Shown here: piece after piece, positions 8,332 to 18,477 of the stretch
Layout: each line of letters starts with the position of its first letter
Position numbering within the stretch: the stretch's first letter is position 1
From: Blattamonas nauphoetae
Taxonomy: Eukaryota; Preaxostyla; Oxymonadida
Reading direction: 5' to 3'
DNA length: 63,379 nucleotides
Assembly (NCBI GenBank): GCA_033064195.1
Contig: JARBJD010000392.1
Location: forward strand, 1-63,379
Translations under genes and position numbers: made by a program
The notes under the pieces: generated by a model
What the model was told of the DNA's origin: nothing
The model's database searches: none
The model's input: only the letters and a program-made list of their open reading frames with translations

Positions 8332-11300
8332 ATGGAGAACATCTCAATAAAGATCATCAATGAATTTGCTCAAAAACTGGGAGTTGACTGGGATGCTTTA
8401 CCTTTGAAACGATTGATTGAAACAGCCACAGATGCCCTTAGACAGAATGGCTTTTCAGGTGATGTAAACAACACGAATGAGATTGAACAATTCATCAGAA
8501 CATTTCCTGTTCGGAATCCTTTGATGGCACCAGTGATTCAAGAATTAATGCAAAGACAGAATAACCAACCCATTGATGCACAACAAATTGATGCGAATGC
8601 TCAGCAGAAAAGAAACACTCTGGAAAATCAAACGAGATTGAACCAAGAGATCAGACAACGAAGAGTTGTACAACCAAATAAACAGGTCATTGAGCTCGAA
8701 CAAGAACTGAGAAGACAACGAAGAAGACACCAGCAGAATCTCAATCAGGAAATCCGAGAATATGAACAACGAACGAGATACCAACAAATGTTAGCACAAT
8801 TTGAAGAAAGAAGACGGAGATTCTTGAATTTGTATCAAGTCCCAATTGAAGAAGATATTGTACTTCCACAGCTCCCACAAACACAATTGAATGCTCTGAT
8901 GCTGAGAGATGTCGAGAATGTTCGAGCATTTGCTGCTGCACTTGAGAATGTGAGGGCGAATTTGGCTCCAGCAGGATACATCGCAGATCAACAATATCGA
9001 GACGCTAATGGTCCAGTTCAATTGTATTTTCGCAATAATATCACATCATTTGCAGACATTGAAGCAAGACTCAGAGAAGTATTCACAGCAGAGAATTTCC
9101 CATTCAAGATCTCTTTTGACTTTGCAATACTGAACTCTGTAACTGATCAAAATGGAAACACCACTTATGAAGAGAATACACCATTCTATCAGAACTCAAT
9201 GAAAACATCTCCGATTACTGTCCAAAATCCTCAAGACATTGATGCTGTCATAAATGCGATGAAATCAAGAATCAGAGACAGTTTTGAAGTCACAGTGATT
9301 GACACCAAGAGAGTACCTTGTGCGATTTATGGAGCTGCTTTTTATGTGTACCGATTGCGAAATGGTGGTGCTTGTGTTCCAGGATTGAAAGAACATATTG
9401 CCCTTCAGACAGTGTTTTATGTCGATTGTAAATATAGCATTTGCATCTTCACAGCTCTGACTTATCTCACTCATGGAAAAGAAGCTGATGGAAAGAAAAT
9501 ATGTCGAGACTCAAGAATCAAGATCGCAAAGCAGCATTTCACTTCATTCTATCATTACTCAGATCTCACTAGTCCAGCATTGGTAAAACTCCTCAAAGAG
9601 TATCCAGGATTCAATATCTCAACAGAAATAGACAGATTTGTAGAATACTTCAATGTGAATGTACATATTTATGAAGCAATTGAAAAAGACAATGGAGGTT
9701 CTTGGATTTATGCTCTTTCACAGTCATTTCTCTCACCATTGGAGAACGCTAGAGACTTCAATTTACTGATGATAATTCTCGAGTCGGATGCACATTTGAT
9801 GTTCGTTTCTGATCCACAAAAGCTGACGAAATTGATGATTTGTCCACACTGCAAAGACTACTGTCGACCATATAATTCAAGAGGTGCAGGCACAATAGAT
9901 TTTGACAATCATGTGAAGAAATGTCTTGAGCAGGGAATCAGAAATGAAGAAAGATCAGTGGATTTGGACAATGCTTCAGCTCCAATTCTAAATGCAGTTA
10001 TAGACAATCCATCAATGTCATATCTCTTGTCCCGAGGAAGGATGAACGAATACAAGTATACAGATCAATTCTTGACATTCGATATTGAAACTATCATTGG
10101 TGAATTCTCAATGGATCTTCCTCAATCTGAAAACACACAAGAAAAGAGTACAGTTCTGAACAAACATCACTTGTATTCATTTGCGTTTTCTTCTTCACTT
10201 CCATATTCAGAAAAACATACAATGAAAGATGTAAATAGACTCGAATGTTCATATGATGATGGAGGTAGAAAATCAGTGTATCTTGACAAGAGTTTCGAAT
10301 TAAAGAAAGATAATGAAGATGAATGGATCAATATGTGCCTCAAAGCTGGATTAATCGATGCTGATTTGACAAAAGAGAAGATCCAAAAGCAAGCACACAA
10401 TATTGGCTTTATACATTTCATCATAAATGATCTGTTCGTCGAAGCACTGAGAATTCAAGAATATCAACAGTACTCAGATCCAGAAATTCCATCAAATAAG
10501 TATGTCACAGTATTGGGTTGGAATAGTGCGAACTTCGATCTTCCAGTGATCATGAATGCGCTGCATTTCACACAATGGAGCATCAATGAACCACCACTTG
10601 GATCTGCAAAGTGTCCGAAACAGCTCGTGGTTCGTCATAAGAAACTCCAGGTTTCATTGAGATTCCTTGATGCAATGAATTTTGTATCGCCACAGTCTTT
10701 GAAATCATTTGTGCAGGACTTTGGTGATGGAACTGATTCAAAAGGCATCTTTCCATACGAAGCAATCAATATCACTAATGTTGAAGAAGAACTGAATAAA
10801 TCAGAGCCGTTTCCAGAAGAAGTGTTCTATTCACATGTGAAAAATGAATCATTGTTGAAAGATCTTACGTATTCTGACTATGGTGAAGATGCCAAGAGAT
10901 TCAGCACAAGAAGAGAATATCTGAAGAACTATAACATCAATGATACTCTAATTATGATTGATCCAATACAGAGGTTGATTCAATGGTTTGCATCAGGGAG
11001 AGTCGATATGTTGCAGTTTGTTTCATGTCCAGCAGCAGCGGTGAATATGAGAAATATGTCGACATACTTTCCGTCACTCTATTCTGATTCACCACCATAT
11101 GCAGACTTCGACATTAATGCCACTTATGTAGTGAAAACTTATGAGAAAACTTATGATTTGACACCAGCAAAATGGAAGTATATGGTGAAGAATTATGAAT
11201 ACCAAGATGAGAGAGCCGATCGTGATTCTTCTCAAAATGTGAATGACAATGACTATGAATGGATGACTGAATTGATCAAGAAAGGATGTGCCATTTGTGG

Positions 11301-12996
11301 AGCTTCATTTACGCATCAGAATCAACCGACTCTCGATCGAATTGACTGCACATTATCTCACACAAAAGAGAATTGTCAACCATGTTGTGTGTTCTGTAAT
11401 GTTGTTAAATCCAATCGAGATGAACACCTGACGAAACTCAAGATTAAACTACGCCAATATGCTCAAATCCATATGCTTCAAATGACATTGACTGATGAAA
11501 GAGTGCATAAGCTATTGAGGAGTGGAATCACTGGTGGTTTATCTAATGTGATGCACAGATTGAATCGATCAGGAATTGACACCATTCATCGTTTCGAATA
11601 CGATAGCGCAGATCAAAAGGTGATTGACAAAGACACTGGAAACATAATGACTCACATCCTCTGTCTTGACAACAATTCTCTCTATCCAAGTGTTTCTGCT
11701 TCAGTACCACACAAGGCTGTTCAATATACAAACAACAGAATGTATATGCCTGGAGGTGTCAAATTCTACACATCTAAGAAGGATGTAATGTTGAAAATCA
11801 TCAAAGAAAGGAAAGATCTGTTCGCAGTCAAAGTGAAAGGACATATTCGAGAGGACAGAATCAATGATTTCATCAATATGCCTCCCATCATTCAGACAAT
11901 CAATATCAGACCAGATCAGTTGTGCTCAGAAGACACTCTTGAAGCAATGAGGAATTGTGGCGTTCCAGAATGTAAATCAGAGAAGAAAGTCACCCAACTG
12001 TTGTCCACTTTTGGTGAGTACAGAGTGTTCAATTCATACTATTTGTGGTTTCTAATTGACGATTGTGCTTTTGAAATCGATGATGTGTCGGAGATGGCTG
12101 TCTTCGAGAAGAATACTGCATTCAATGGATTCATCACATCAATGATTCAACGTCGAATCGCTGCTCTCGAGGCTGGAAACACTGGAATGGAAAAGTTCTG
12201 TAAACTAATCCTTAATTCATGCTACGGTTATGATTCACTCAATACTGAGAAATACAAAAGATCATATTTGTTAAATCGAGAACAGACGTTTCTGAAGCAC
12301 TTCTATCCAGATTTTCTGTCGACAGATCAGATTGGGAAAGATTTGTATTTAGTCGATGTGAAACCCAAGAAATTCAAATGCAAAACTGCTCTTCAATCAG
12401 CGTTCTTTACACTGGAGAATGCCAAGTATTGGTACTTCAATTTCTATTACAATTTCCTCACAAAATGTTGTGATGAACAGAAGTTTCATTTCATTTATTG
12501 TGACACAGATTCGTTGTCTATTGCTATTGCAGGTGATCCAAATAAAGACTGTCATCAAGGCTTATCAGCTATTGTCTCAGATCAAAAGTGCTACAAAAAG
12601 ACTGTGTTTCAATGGTTGCCGAATCCAAAGTGTGGAATTAAATCAAGGAAGAAACTACTGGGATTGTCAGTGGAGAAAGAAGGTGATTTCATGATTGCTC
12701 TATCACCAAAATGTTACTATATCAGTGAGAAAAATACACCAGTACACAAAGCCATTAAAGGAATCTCACTAGCACGGAATTCACATCTGGATCAATCACA
12801 ATTCATCAAAGCAAATGAGACAAAACAACCAATCGAAGGAGAGAATGTGAACTTTCAAATGAAAGAAGATTCAATGGTGACAGTACTGGTGAAAAAGAAT
12901 GCATTGACATCAATTCACACAAAGATGATGGTTCTTTCGAATGGATCATGTGCTCCATTCATTGATGGATTGAACAGAGAGGACTATCTTTGCTGA
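8332..12996 (+). CDS. Protein-primed family B DNA polymerase (Polinton pPolB) with OTU-like and HNH-like insertions
   Basis: A 1,554-residue polymerase that replicates the element. From the N-terminus: a Gln/Arg-rich coiled coil (about 80-190); an OTU-like segment with D365...C371 and H488; a C2HC-type finger (C504, C507, H527, C531); exonuclease motifs FDIET (D584, E586), N731...D736 and Y867xxxD871; an HNH-like zinc module (C986xxC989, D1002-R1003, H1010, C1019, C1022-N1023); polymerase motif A DNNSLYPS (1113-1120), motif B K1291...N1295-S-x-Y-G, motif C YCDTDS (D1391, D1393), then a LLGLSVEKEG lysine motif. All catalytic motifs are present and the gene looks whole. The start at 8332 is preferred over an in-frame ATG at 8272, because it lies after the A/T promoter block and 8272 falls inside the opposite gene's promoter. 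Confidence 0.93.
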   Translation: MENISIKIINEFAQKLGVDWDALPLKRLIETATDALRQNGFSGDVNNTNEIEQFIRTFPVRNPLMAPVIQELMQRQNNQPIDAQQIDANAQQKRNTLENQTRLNQEIRQRRVVQPNKQVIELEQELRRQRRRHQQNLNQEIREYEQRTRYQQMLAQFEERRRRFLNLYQVPIEEDIVLPQLPQTQLNALMLRDVENVRAFAAALENVRANLAPAGYIADQQYRDANGPVQLYFRNNITSFADIEARLREVFTAENFPFKISFDFAILNSVTDQNGNTTYEENTPFYQNSMKTSPITVQNPQDIDAVINAMKSRIRDSFEVTVIDTKRVPCAIYGAAFYVYRLRNGGACVPGLKEHIALQTVFYVDCKYSICIFTALTYLTHGKEADGKKICRDSRIKIAKQHFTSFYHYSDLTSPALVKLLKEYPGFNISTEIDRFVEYFNVNVHIYEAIEKDNGGSWIYALSQSFLSPLENARDFNLLMIILESDAHLMFVSDPQKLTKLMICPHCKDYCRPYNSRGAGTIDFDNHVKKCLEQGIRNEERSVDLDNASAPILNAVIDNPSMSYLLSRGRMNEYKYTDQFLTFDIETIIGEFSMDLPQSENTQEKSTVLNKHHLYSFAFSSSLPYSEKHTMKDVNRLECSYDDGGRKSVYLDKSFELKKDNEDEWINMCLKAGLIDADLTKEKIQKQAHNIGFIHFIINDLFVEALRIQEYQQYSDPEIPSNKYVTVLGWNSANFDLPVIMNALHFTQWSINEPPLGSAKCPKQLVVRHKKLQVSLRFLDAMNFVSPQSLKSFVQDFGDGTDSKGIFPYEAINITNVEEELNKSEPFPEEVFYSHVKNESLLKDLTYSDYGEDAKRFSTRREYLKNYNINDTLIMIDPIQRLIQWFASGRVDMLQFVSCPAAAVNMRNMSTYFPSLYSDSPPYADFDINATYVVKTYEKTYDLTPAKWKYMVKNYEYQDERADRDSSQNVNDNDYEWMTELIKKGCAICGASFTHQNQPTLDRIDCTLSHTKENCQPCCVFCNVVKSNRDEHLTKLKIKLRQYAQIHMLQMTLTDERVHKLLRSGITGGLSNVMHRLNRSGIDTIHRFEYDSADQKVIDKDTGNIMTHILCLDNNSLYPSVSASVPHKAVQYTNNRMYMPGGVKFYTSKKDVMLKIIKERKDLFAVKVKGHIREDRINDFINMPPIIQTINIRPDQLCSEDTLEAMRNCGVPECKSEKKVTQLLSTFGEYRVFNSYYLWFLIDDCAFEIDDVSEMAVFEKNTAFNGFITSMIQRRIAALEAGNTGMEKFCKLILNSCYGYDSLNTEKYKRSYLLNREQTFLKHFYPDFLSTDQIGKDLYLVDVKPKKFKCKTALQSAFFTLENAKYWYFNFYYNFLTKCCDEQKFHFIYCDTDSLSIAIAGDPNKDCHQGLSAIVSDQKCYKKTVFQWLPNPKCGIKSRKKLLGLSVEKEGDFMIALSPKCYYISEKNTPVHKAIKGISLARNSHLDQSQFIKANETKQPIEGENVNFQMKEDSMVTVLVKKNALTSIHTKMMVLSNGSCAPFIDGLNREDYLC

Positions 12997-12999
12997 GGT

Positions 13000-13022
13000 T
13001 AACTTATTTTTATGTCAAATAA
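13000..13022 (+). promoter_or_regulatory. Shared element promoter motif (integrase gene)
   Basis: TTATTTTTATGTCAAATAAATG links the PolB stop (12,996) to the integrase start (13,023), only 26 nt apart. Same layout as at the other element genes. Confidence 0.5.
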
Positions 13023-14315
13023 ATGCCAACAGTAGATTCAATATTCCAAAATGTCCCAGCAATTGAAGTTGCAAGACAGAAACGACTTGCAACAAGAATC
13101 ATTCAACAATGTTCAGAAGAGAATGGACTGAAGACAAATCTACAACTCTACTCTCGTATTCTTCAACAGTTTCAGTTCACACAACAGCAATTGTCCGATA
13201 TTTCAAAACAAGACCGTATTCTCAAGTTTGGAGGCAAAACACTATTTGAGTTGAACAATTCCTATTTTGATTTGTTTCGTGTCGTTCATCCAGATCAAGT
13301 GTTTGAAGCAGATTTACGAAGAATGAGAGTATTAAATCCAGCACCAAGAATCAATGCGCCAGCTCGACGGATTCCAGAACAAATCGACTATCCATTTAAG
13401 TCAAAAACAAAAGTATTTCATCAAGTGAATCCAACTATTCCAGTTCCAGATCAGAATACCTTTGTGACTGATCACTATCCAAAGAATCGATTGTTTCTTC
13501 AACGTCCGTCATTCTCTCCATATCGTCATTCATGGGAAATCGACATCATGGTTCTCAAAACAAATCCTCAATCAATTCCGCAGTACTATCTCGTGTGTGT
13601 AAACATTAATACAAAGTATCTTGTGATGATAAAAATATCGTCAAGGAATGATGTAGTCATCCAAAAAGCTCTTCAGCAATTGATTCAAACCGTGGAAGTT
13701 GATCACATTCGTGGAGATGCAGAGTCGGGATGGAACAACAATCGCATCAGAGATTTCCTCGAAAGGAATGATATCCAGTTCTTCTTTTCATCATCTCCAT
13801 TCACCAATAAAAACAGAGTTGTTGACCGAATGATTAGGACAATCAGAGATGCGTTTCGTGGTAATGTGACGCAGATGTGTGACAAGAATGTAATGCAACA
13901 GTTTGTGGATTACTACAATCTAACTCCTCACAAGGCATTTCGAAATATAGTGACTCCAGTTGAGGTTGAAAGAGATGCTGAACTTGAATGGGCATATATC
14001 CAACGAAAGCAAGACAAATTGAAGCAGATCAAGAGAACTCAGAACAGAAAAGGTTTGTGGGATTATCAACCAGGCAATATTCTTCAGATTCATTTGGACT
14101 TATCAAAGACTCAACACACTTTCGAGAAGCGCAGACGACAGTTCAATAAATTGGCGACATTTCTGTCATATGTCAATGGTAATGTTCGCTGTCAATTACT
14201 TCAACCATATCAAGACATTCGTGTTGTCGACATTCCAATTCACTTTACTGAAAAGATTGCTGCTTCAATCAATGCTCTGACACCTCAGATCAGAAATAAG
14301 TTCAATATCCAATAA
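13023..14315 (+). CDS. Retroviral-type (rve) integrase of Polinton type
   Basis: A 430-residue integrase that would cut and join element ends to host DNA. The catalytic core shows WEID (D174), RGDAESGW (D232) and NRVVDRMIRTIRD (D268), giving the D, D-35-x spacing of the RNase H fold. The third acidic position is Asp in both elements of this window, so it looks like a family trait. The core is followed by a C-terminal SH3/chromo-like segment (about 345-425: 'WDYQPGNILQIHLDL...FEKRRRQF'). The N-terminal 100 residues are helical and share 'LKFGGKTLFEL' style residues with element 2. It appears whole and lies 26 nt after PolB, as in element 2. Confidence 0.9.
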   Translation: MPTVDSIFQNVPAIEVARQKRLATRIIQQCSEENGLKTNLQLYSRILQQFQFTQQQLSDISKQDRILKFGGKTLFELNNSYFDLFRVVHPDQVFEADLRRMRVLNPAPRINAPARRIPEQIDYPFKSKTKVFHQVNPTIPVPDQNTFVTDHYPKNRLFLQRPSFSPYRHSWEIDIMVLKTNPQSIPQYYLVCVNINTKYLVMIKISSRNDVVIQKALQQLIQTVEVDHIRGDAESGWNNNRIRDFLERNDIQFFFSSSPFTNKNRVVDRMIRTIRDAFRGNVTQMCDKNVMQQFVDYYNLTPHKAFRNIVTPVEVERDAELEWAYIQRKQDKLKQIKRTQNRKGLWDYQPGNILQIHLDLSKTQHTFEKRRRQFNKLATFLSYVNGNVRCQLLQPYQDIRVVDIPIHFTEKIAASINALTPQIRNKFNIQ

Positions 14316-14464
14316 ACATCAATCAAAAATGTTCTTTCTCAGTTTGCCAGTCATTTGCAATTCTGTACAATTCAACAACAGAGATTTCAAGCTCTCCATT
14401 TCCACTCATTCATGCCATCTCAAATGGTGCGCTCTTTCATCAGTGTTTTCCAAAAGCTATTGAG

Positions 14465-14550
14465 TGCCCCAGGTGCCCCAGGTGGATCGGCAATTTATTT
14501 TTATTTCATTTTTGAAAAGTCCACAGGTCCACAGGTCCACAAAGTCCACA
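14465..14550. repeat. Inverted repeat, left arm, with GTCCAC iterons
   Basis: Starts TGCCCCAGGTGCCCCAGG, then an A/T spacer, then GTCCACAGGTCCACAGGTCCACAAAGTCCAC. The reverse complement of this arrangement recurs at 15,706-15,789 and at 18,680-18,759. It may be the terminus or subterminal replication sequence of the primase-helicase cassette. Confidence 0.7.
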
Positions 14551-15705
14551 AAACAAAAAATAACCTCTCAAAAATGCATTTTTACATATTATTCAACAAT
14601 TTTCTGCCATTAACCTAGGTCCATGTCCCAGATAAAACAGAGAAAATTGTAGCTTCAAAATCAAAAAGTCCACATAAAATACATTCAATGTAAAGCTCCA
14701 TCAACAGCTAAAAAGTCACTATTTTCAGAACAATATTTTCCTTACATCACCCATAACTCCTTACATACTTGTCCGATTTCAATAATTATTGCACCAATCG
14801 AAAGAGCACATCGGATATGTCCTTGGATGGTAATTTAAGCGAAATTGGAGAACTTTAATTTTTCATCAATTTTTGCATGTGCACCAAAAAATGACTATAT
14901 AGCAAAAAAAATTTTCAAAAATTTTTATATTTTTTTCGTAATATTATTTTTGTATCTTCCACTCTAATATTAATCTCAGGCTGATTTGACGTGATTTTGA
15001 AAAAAAGGGCAATCCCATAATATTTTTTGTGGGAAAAAAATCGACCCACAATGATGAAACATCAAAGTTTTTGGTCGGGGTCGGTGGTCAAGGTAGTGGT
15101 CAAGGTATAGAGCCCACCCGGGGAATAGGAAATTTCAGGGTCGAGTAGTCTAGTAGGTAAGTGCACGTGCTTACTAGGCTATGAGTCCCAGGTTCAATAC
15201 CGGGAGGAAGCAATCTTTAATAGACGTCTATAGTTCCGAGTCATGAATCTCGGTTACAGGGATCGCAACCCTGGGCCTTGGGGACTTGCCAATACACCTG
15301 GCAAAAAAACCTACCTAGCTTCCTCCGTCCCCAAGGTTTTGCACTTTTTCAGATCTGGATCTCCAGTATTGAGCGAGCTGTGGACGTTTTTTCAAAAGAG
15401 GGTCACTCATTTTTCTCACTTTTTCGTATTTTTCACTAAAGAACAACTCATATCTCGACGAATACCTGTCCGATTGACATCCGGTTTCTTTTCATCGATC
15501 AGTGCCATCGGAATGCATAAAATGTTTTTGGAATGACATTTTCAAATTTAGTATTCTCGTGTACAGGCTCAATATACTGAAATGGACAAAAATGCCGTCA
15601 AAAAGTGAAAAAATCAAAAGTGACCAGAATGACCTGCCGATGTCAGAGATGCATGGGGTTGATGTACACATCACCTAGGAGCATTCTGAACATGCCGCAG
15701 CATCG
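14551..15705. other. Non-coding interior between inverted repeat arms
   Basis: No convincing gene. The first 150 nt (to about 14,700) are similar to 18,490-18,650 (shared 'AGAAAATTGTAGCTTCAAAA' style block and 'AAAAAGTCCA'). The middle is A/T-rich. A tRNA-like module lies at 15,139-15,215, and there is a local inverted pair around 15,276-15,335 (CCTTGGGGAC...GTCCCCAAGG). This looks like a non-autonomous or untranslated part of the repeat-flanked cassette. Confidence 0.45.
15139..15215 (+). other. tRNA-like / SINE-like module with A- and B-box
   Basis: An A-box-like TAGTCTAGTAGG (15,146-15,157) and a B-box GGTTCAATACC (15,191-15,201) lie 33 nt apart, a distance normal for a tRNA-type internal RNA polymerase III promoter. 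The T-arm pairs in four of five positions. The acceptor and D stems do not pair, so it is not a functional tRNA; it is more likely a tRNA-derived SINE head or relic. Confidence 0.4.
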
Positions 15706-15789
15706 GTGGATCCGTGGATTCGTGGACCTGTGGACTTTTCAAAACTAAAAAGAATTATTTCTGATGGTACACCTGGGGCACCTGGGGCA
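15706..15789. repeat. Inverted repeat, right-facing copy 1
   Basis: GTGGATCCGTGGATTCGTGG, then CCTGTGGAC, an A/T spacer and ACCTGGGGCACCTGGGGCA. It is the reverse complement of the block at 14,465-14,550 in order and sequence, closing a 1.3-kb unit. Confidence 0.7.
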
Positions 15790-15963
15790 GTCAATAGAAA
15801 TTGTAAAAAAACATCTATTGATCATCCCGATTGGTCTCCCACTAGATCCACATCCATCGGTTATTTGGAGCACATCTGATCGCAATCACAGTCTTTTTTT
15901 GCTGTCAGAAAAAACAAACGCTTAACTTTTTTTAAATTCTAATTTTTTATCTCCTTAGAAATA

Positions 15964-18436
15964 ATGACAACAAAAGTTGAAGAGAAAAAAGTCAGTGATA
16001 TTTGTGCCATGAATCCTAGATTAGTCGAAGATCAACTTGAAGCATTGCTCAGTGGACTTTCAGTCGAAATACAATCTTTATTCGATCGTTTGAGAGCTCA
16101 TGAAGTTCCAATTTATGACTACAAGAAATATAGCGAAGGTGCTTCAATCGATAATGCCGGATCCCGAAAGACAGGAACAGCGATAAACATTGCACATGTG
16201 GCCAATCTAGCAGTTGTAGACATTGACATCTTGAATAAGGATGCTGGTGAAGAAGCTAAAACAAAAATCAGACAATCAGTGATTGATGTACTACCTGAGA
16301 ATGTCGGATTAGTCGTCACTGGTTCTGGTGGCCTTCACATCTATTGCGATATTGACGGATACAAACTGGAAAAGAATTCAATGGTGAAGGTAAAGAAAAC
16401 TGAGCAATACGATGTGGATTTGTTCGCTTGTGTAGACTCCAATCTGCGCTGGATTGTGCAACCAAAATCAAGAGTGCAAAGGAAGGTTGAAGGCAAGAAT
16501 AAAATCCATACATATTCAACATTGAATGATTTTCATCAGCTCTTCAAACTGGCATCATTGTCTGATGTATTGTCCAATCTGGGTATTGTATTGAAGGCAA
16601 ATACATCAGAGAAGAAGCCATCAGTCAAGCCTCCAAAGTCAGAAAGTCCAAAAGCTCCTGCATTCGATAGTGATTCAATTCAACAGTATTCTTTGAAGCA
16701 AGCAGAGCTAATCAGAAAAGGATTAACAGGACTGACAATCCACAATGATTCTGGCTCTCGTTCACTCGAGGATGAAGTCTCGTTGTTGCCGTTGTTTGCT
16801 GGACTCAATTCATTGCGACAAATTGATGGATTCACTGACGAGATGCTGGACCAAACGTACCAAGACGTCTATGCTCACAATACATTAACAGAGAATACAA
16901 AAATGAATTGGAATGCACAAAGAATCAGATACGCATCGAATATTTCGCATCCAGGAGTACTCGTCAAAATCATTCGAATCCACAATGAGAAATTCTACAA
17001 TGATGAACTCGTTATTCCTCTCACGGACTACGATATCTCAGATGTATTTGACAGCATTGATGAATCCGAGGAGGACCAATGCCTTGAACAAAGCAATGAT
17101 GAATCATTCAATGATAAAATTGATCTTCTGTCTTCATTTGACTTCTCTTCAATCAGAAAAAAAGGCAACAAAACAAGAATACAAATCGGAGAAAGAAGTT
17201 CTGAGAGATCTATTGAAAGTTCTTCGCTGTGTTGAAGTATCTTTGCTTTGCATTGTGAAGGAATACAGTTCGCTTGATCTTTGCTATCGTGTCAATGTTC
17301 AGAAAGAAAGCAGTGCCCTGAGATTGTTGAAATCAATTAAAGTGACCATACCAAACGAAGATCCGAAGAAAGTGAAAGTGTTCAATTGCCAAAGCTTATT
17401 CGAGGACAATCGCAATCGTTTCATGGTCAATGGCATTCGATTCATCAGTGACAATCCAGACATGTTCTCACTATTTCAAGGATACAAATATCCATTCGTT
17501 GATGAAGTAAACAATCAGCTTATTCAACCATTCTTGGATTTCACCAAAGAGATCATCTCCGACAACAATGAGGAATTGTATAGCTTCATCTTGAATTGGA
17601 TTTCTTTTGTCATTCAGAATCCAGGTCAGAAGACAGCATCTGTCATCATCTTGAAGGGGATGCAAGGAATTGGCAAAAATGTTTGGACCAATGTGCTCTG
17701 TGAACTACTGCGTGGATATTCTGCTCCAAATATAACCGATATTCAGGAACTCTGTGGAACATTCAATACAGTGATTGAGGGAAAGATGCTGATTGTCTGT
17801 AATGAACTGAAGAATGTTGGTGAAGAAAGAATGTCCAATTTTGATGCTCTCAAATCCATTATATCAGATACAAGCTTCAGAGCAAACGAGAAAGGAATTG
17901 CCAGACGTGATGCCGAGAATGTCGCCAATCTGATCTTCTGTACAAACAACGCATATCCAGTGAAGATTGAAGTCGACGACAGACGTTACTGTGTGTGTAA
18001 AGTGTCCAACAAAAAGAAAGATGATGCTGCATTCTTTCTCAATTTCATTCGCTCGTTCTCTCCTGAATTCTACTCACATTTGTTGACCTACTTCAGACAA
18101 AGAGACATCTCCAACTTCAATCCAAGACAACTACCAAACACTGATGCTAGATGTCTACTCCAAGAAGTGTCCAGATCAGCAATTGGAGACTTTTGCTTTG
18201 CACACATTCACGAATTGGAGAAAGGAATGCCATGCTCATATGCAGCTGAAATCATGCCTGAATATTACAAAAAATTGAAGACATTCCAGATGGATTTACA
18301 TGAGCATTGTACCAGAAAGAAAGTCACCATGAATAAAGCAAGAGTGTGGTGCTATGTGATCGATCCAAAATATGCTGAGCTGCTTAGAAGGTCTACTCTT
18401 GAATCAGAAATAGATGAAGAAGACAGTCTTGAATAA
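15964..18436 (+). pseudogene. Archaeo-eukaryotic primase (PrimPol-like) plus superfamily 3 (D5-like) helicase
   Basis: The first part carries a primase-polymerase fold signature: 'AVVDIDI' near residue 90 (metal-binding Asp pair) and 'VVTGSGGLHIYCDI' near residue 118, then a linker rich in Lys/Ser/Pro. The later part is a D5_N/SF3 helicase with Walker A GMQGIGKN, Walker B 'MLIVCNE' and a downstream 'LIFCTNNAYPV' motif C-like segment. Primase-SF3 fusions drive replication in virophages, Polinton-like viruses and NCLDVs but are not typical of PolB-bearing Polintons. The start at 15,964 follows TTTTTTATCTCCTTAGAAATAATG, close to the element promoter. The region looks broken in about one place. 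It sits between inverted-repeat blocks. Confidence 0.75.
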
Positions 18437-18477
18437 GCACAGCAATGTAGATATATTTTTGAAGAACTATTGATGAT

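Noticed and set aside
15139-15215. Functional tRNA gene
   Set aside because: A- and B-boxes and part of the T-arm fit, but the acceptor and D stems cannot pair, so it was kept only as tRNA-like.
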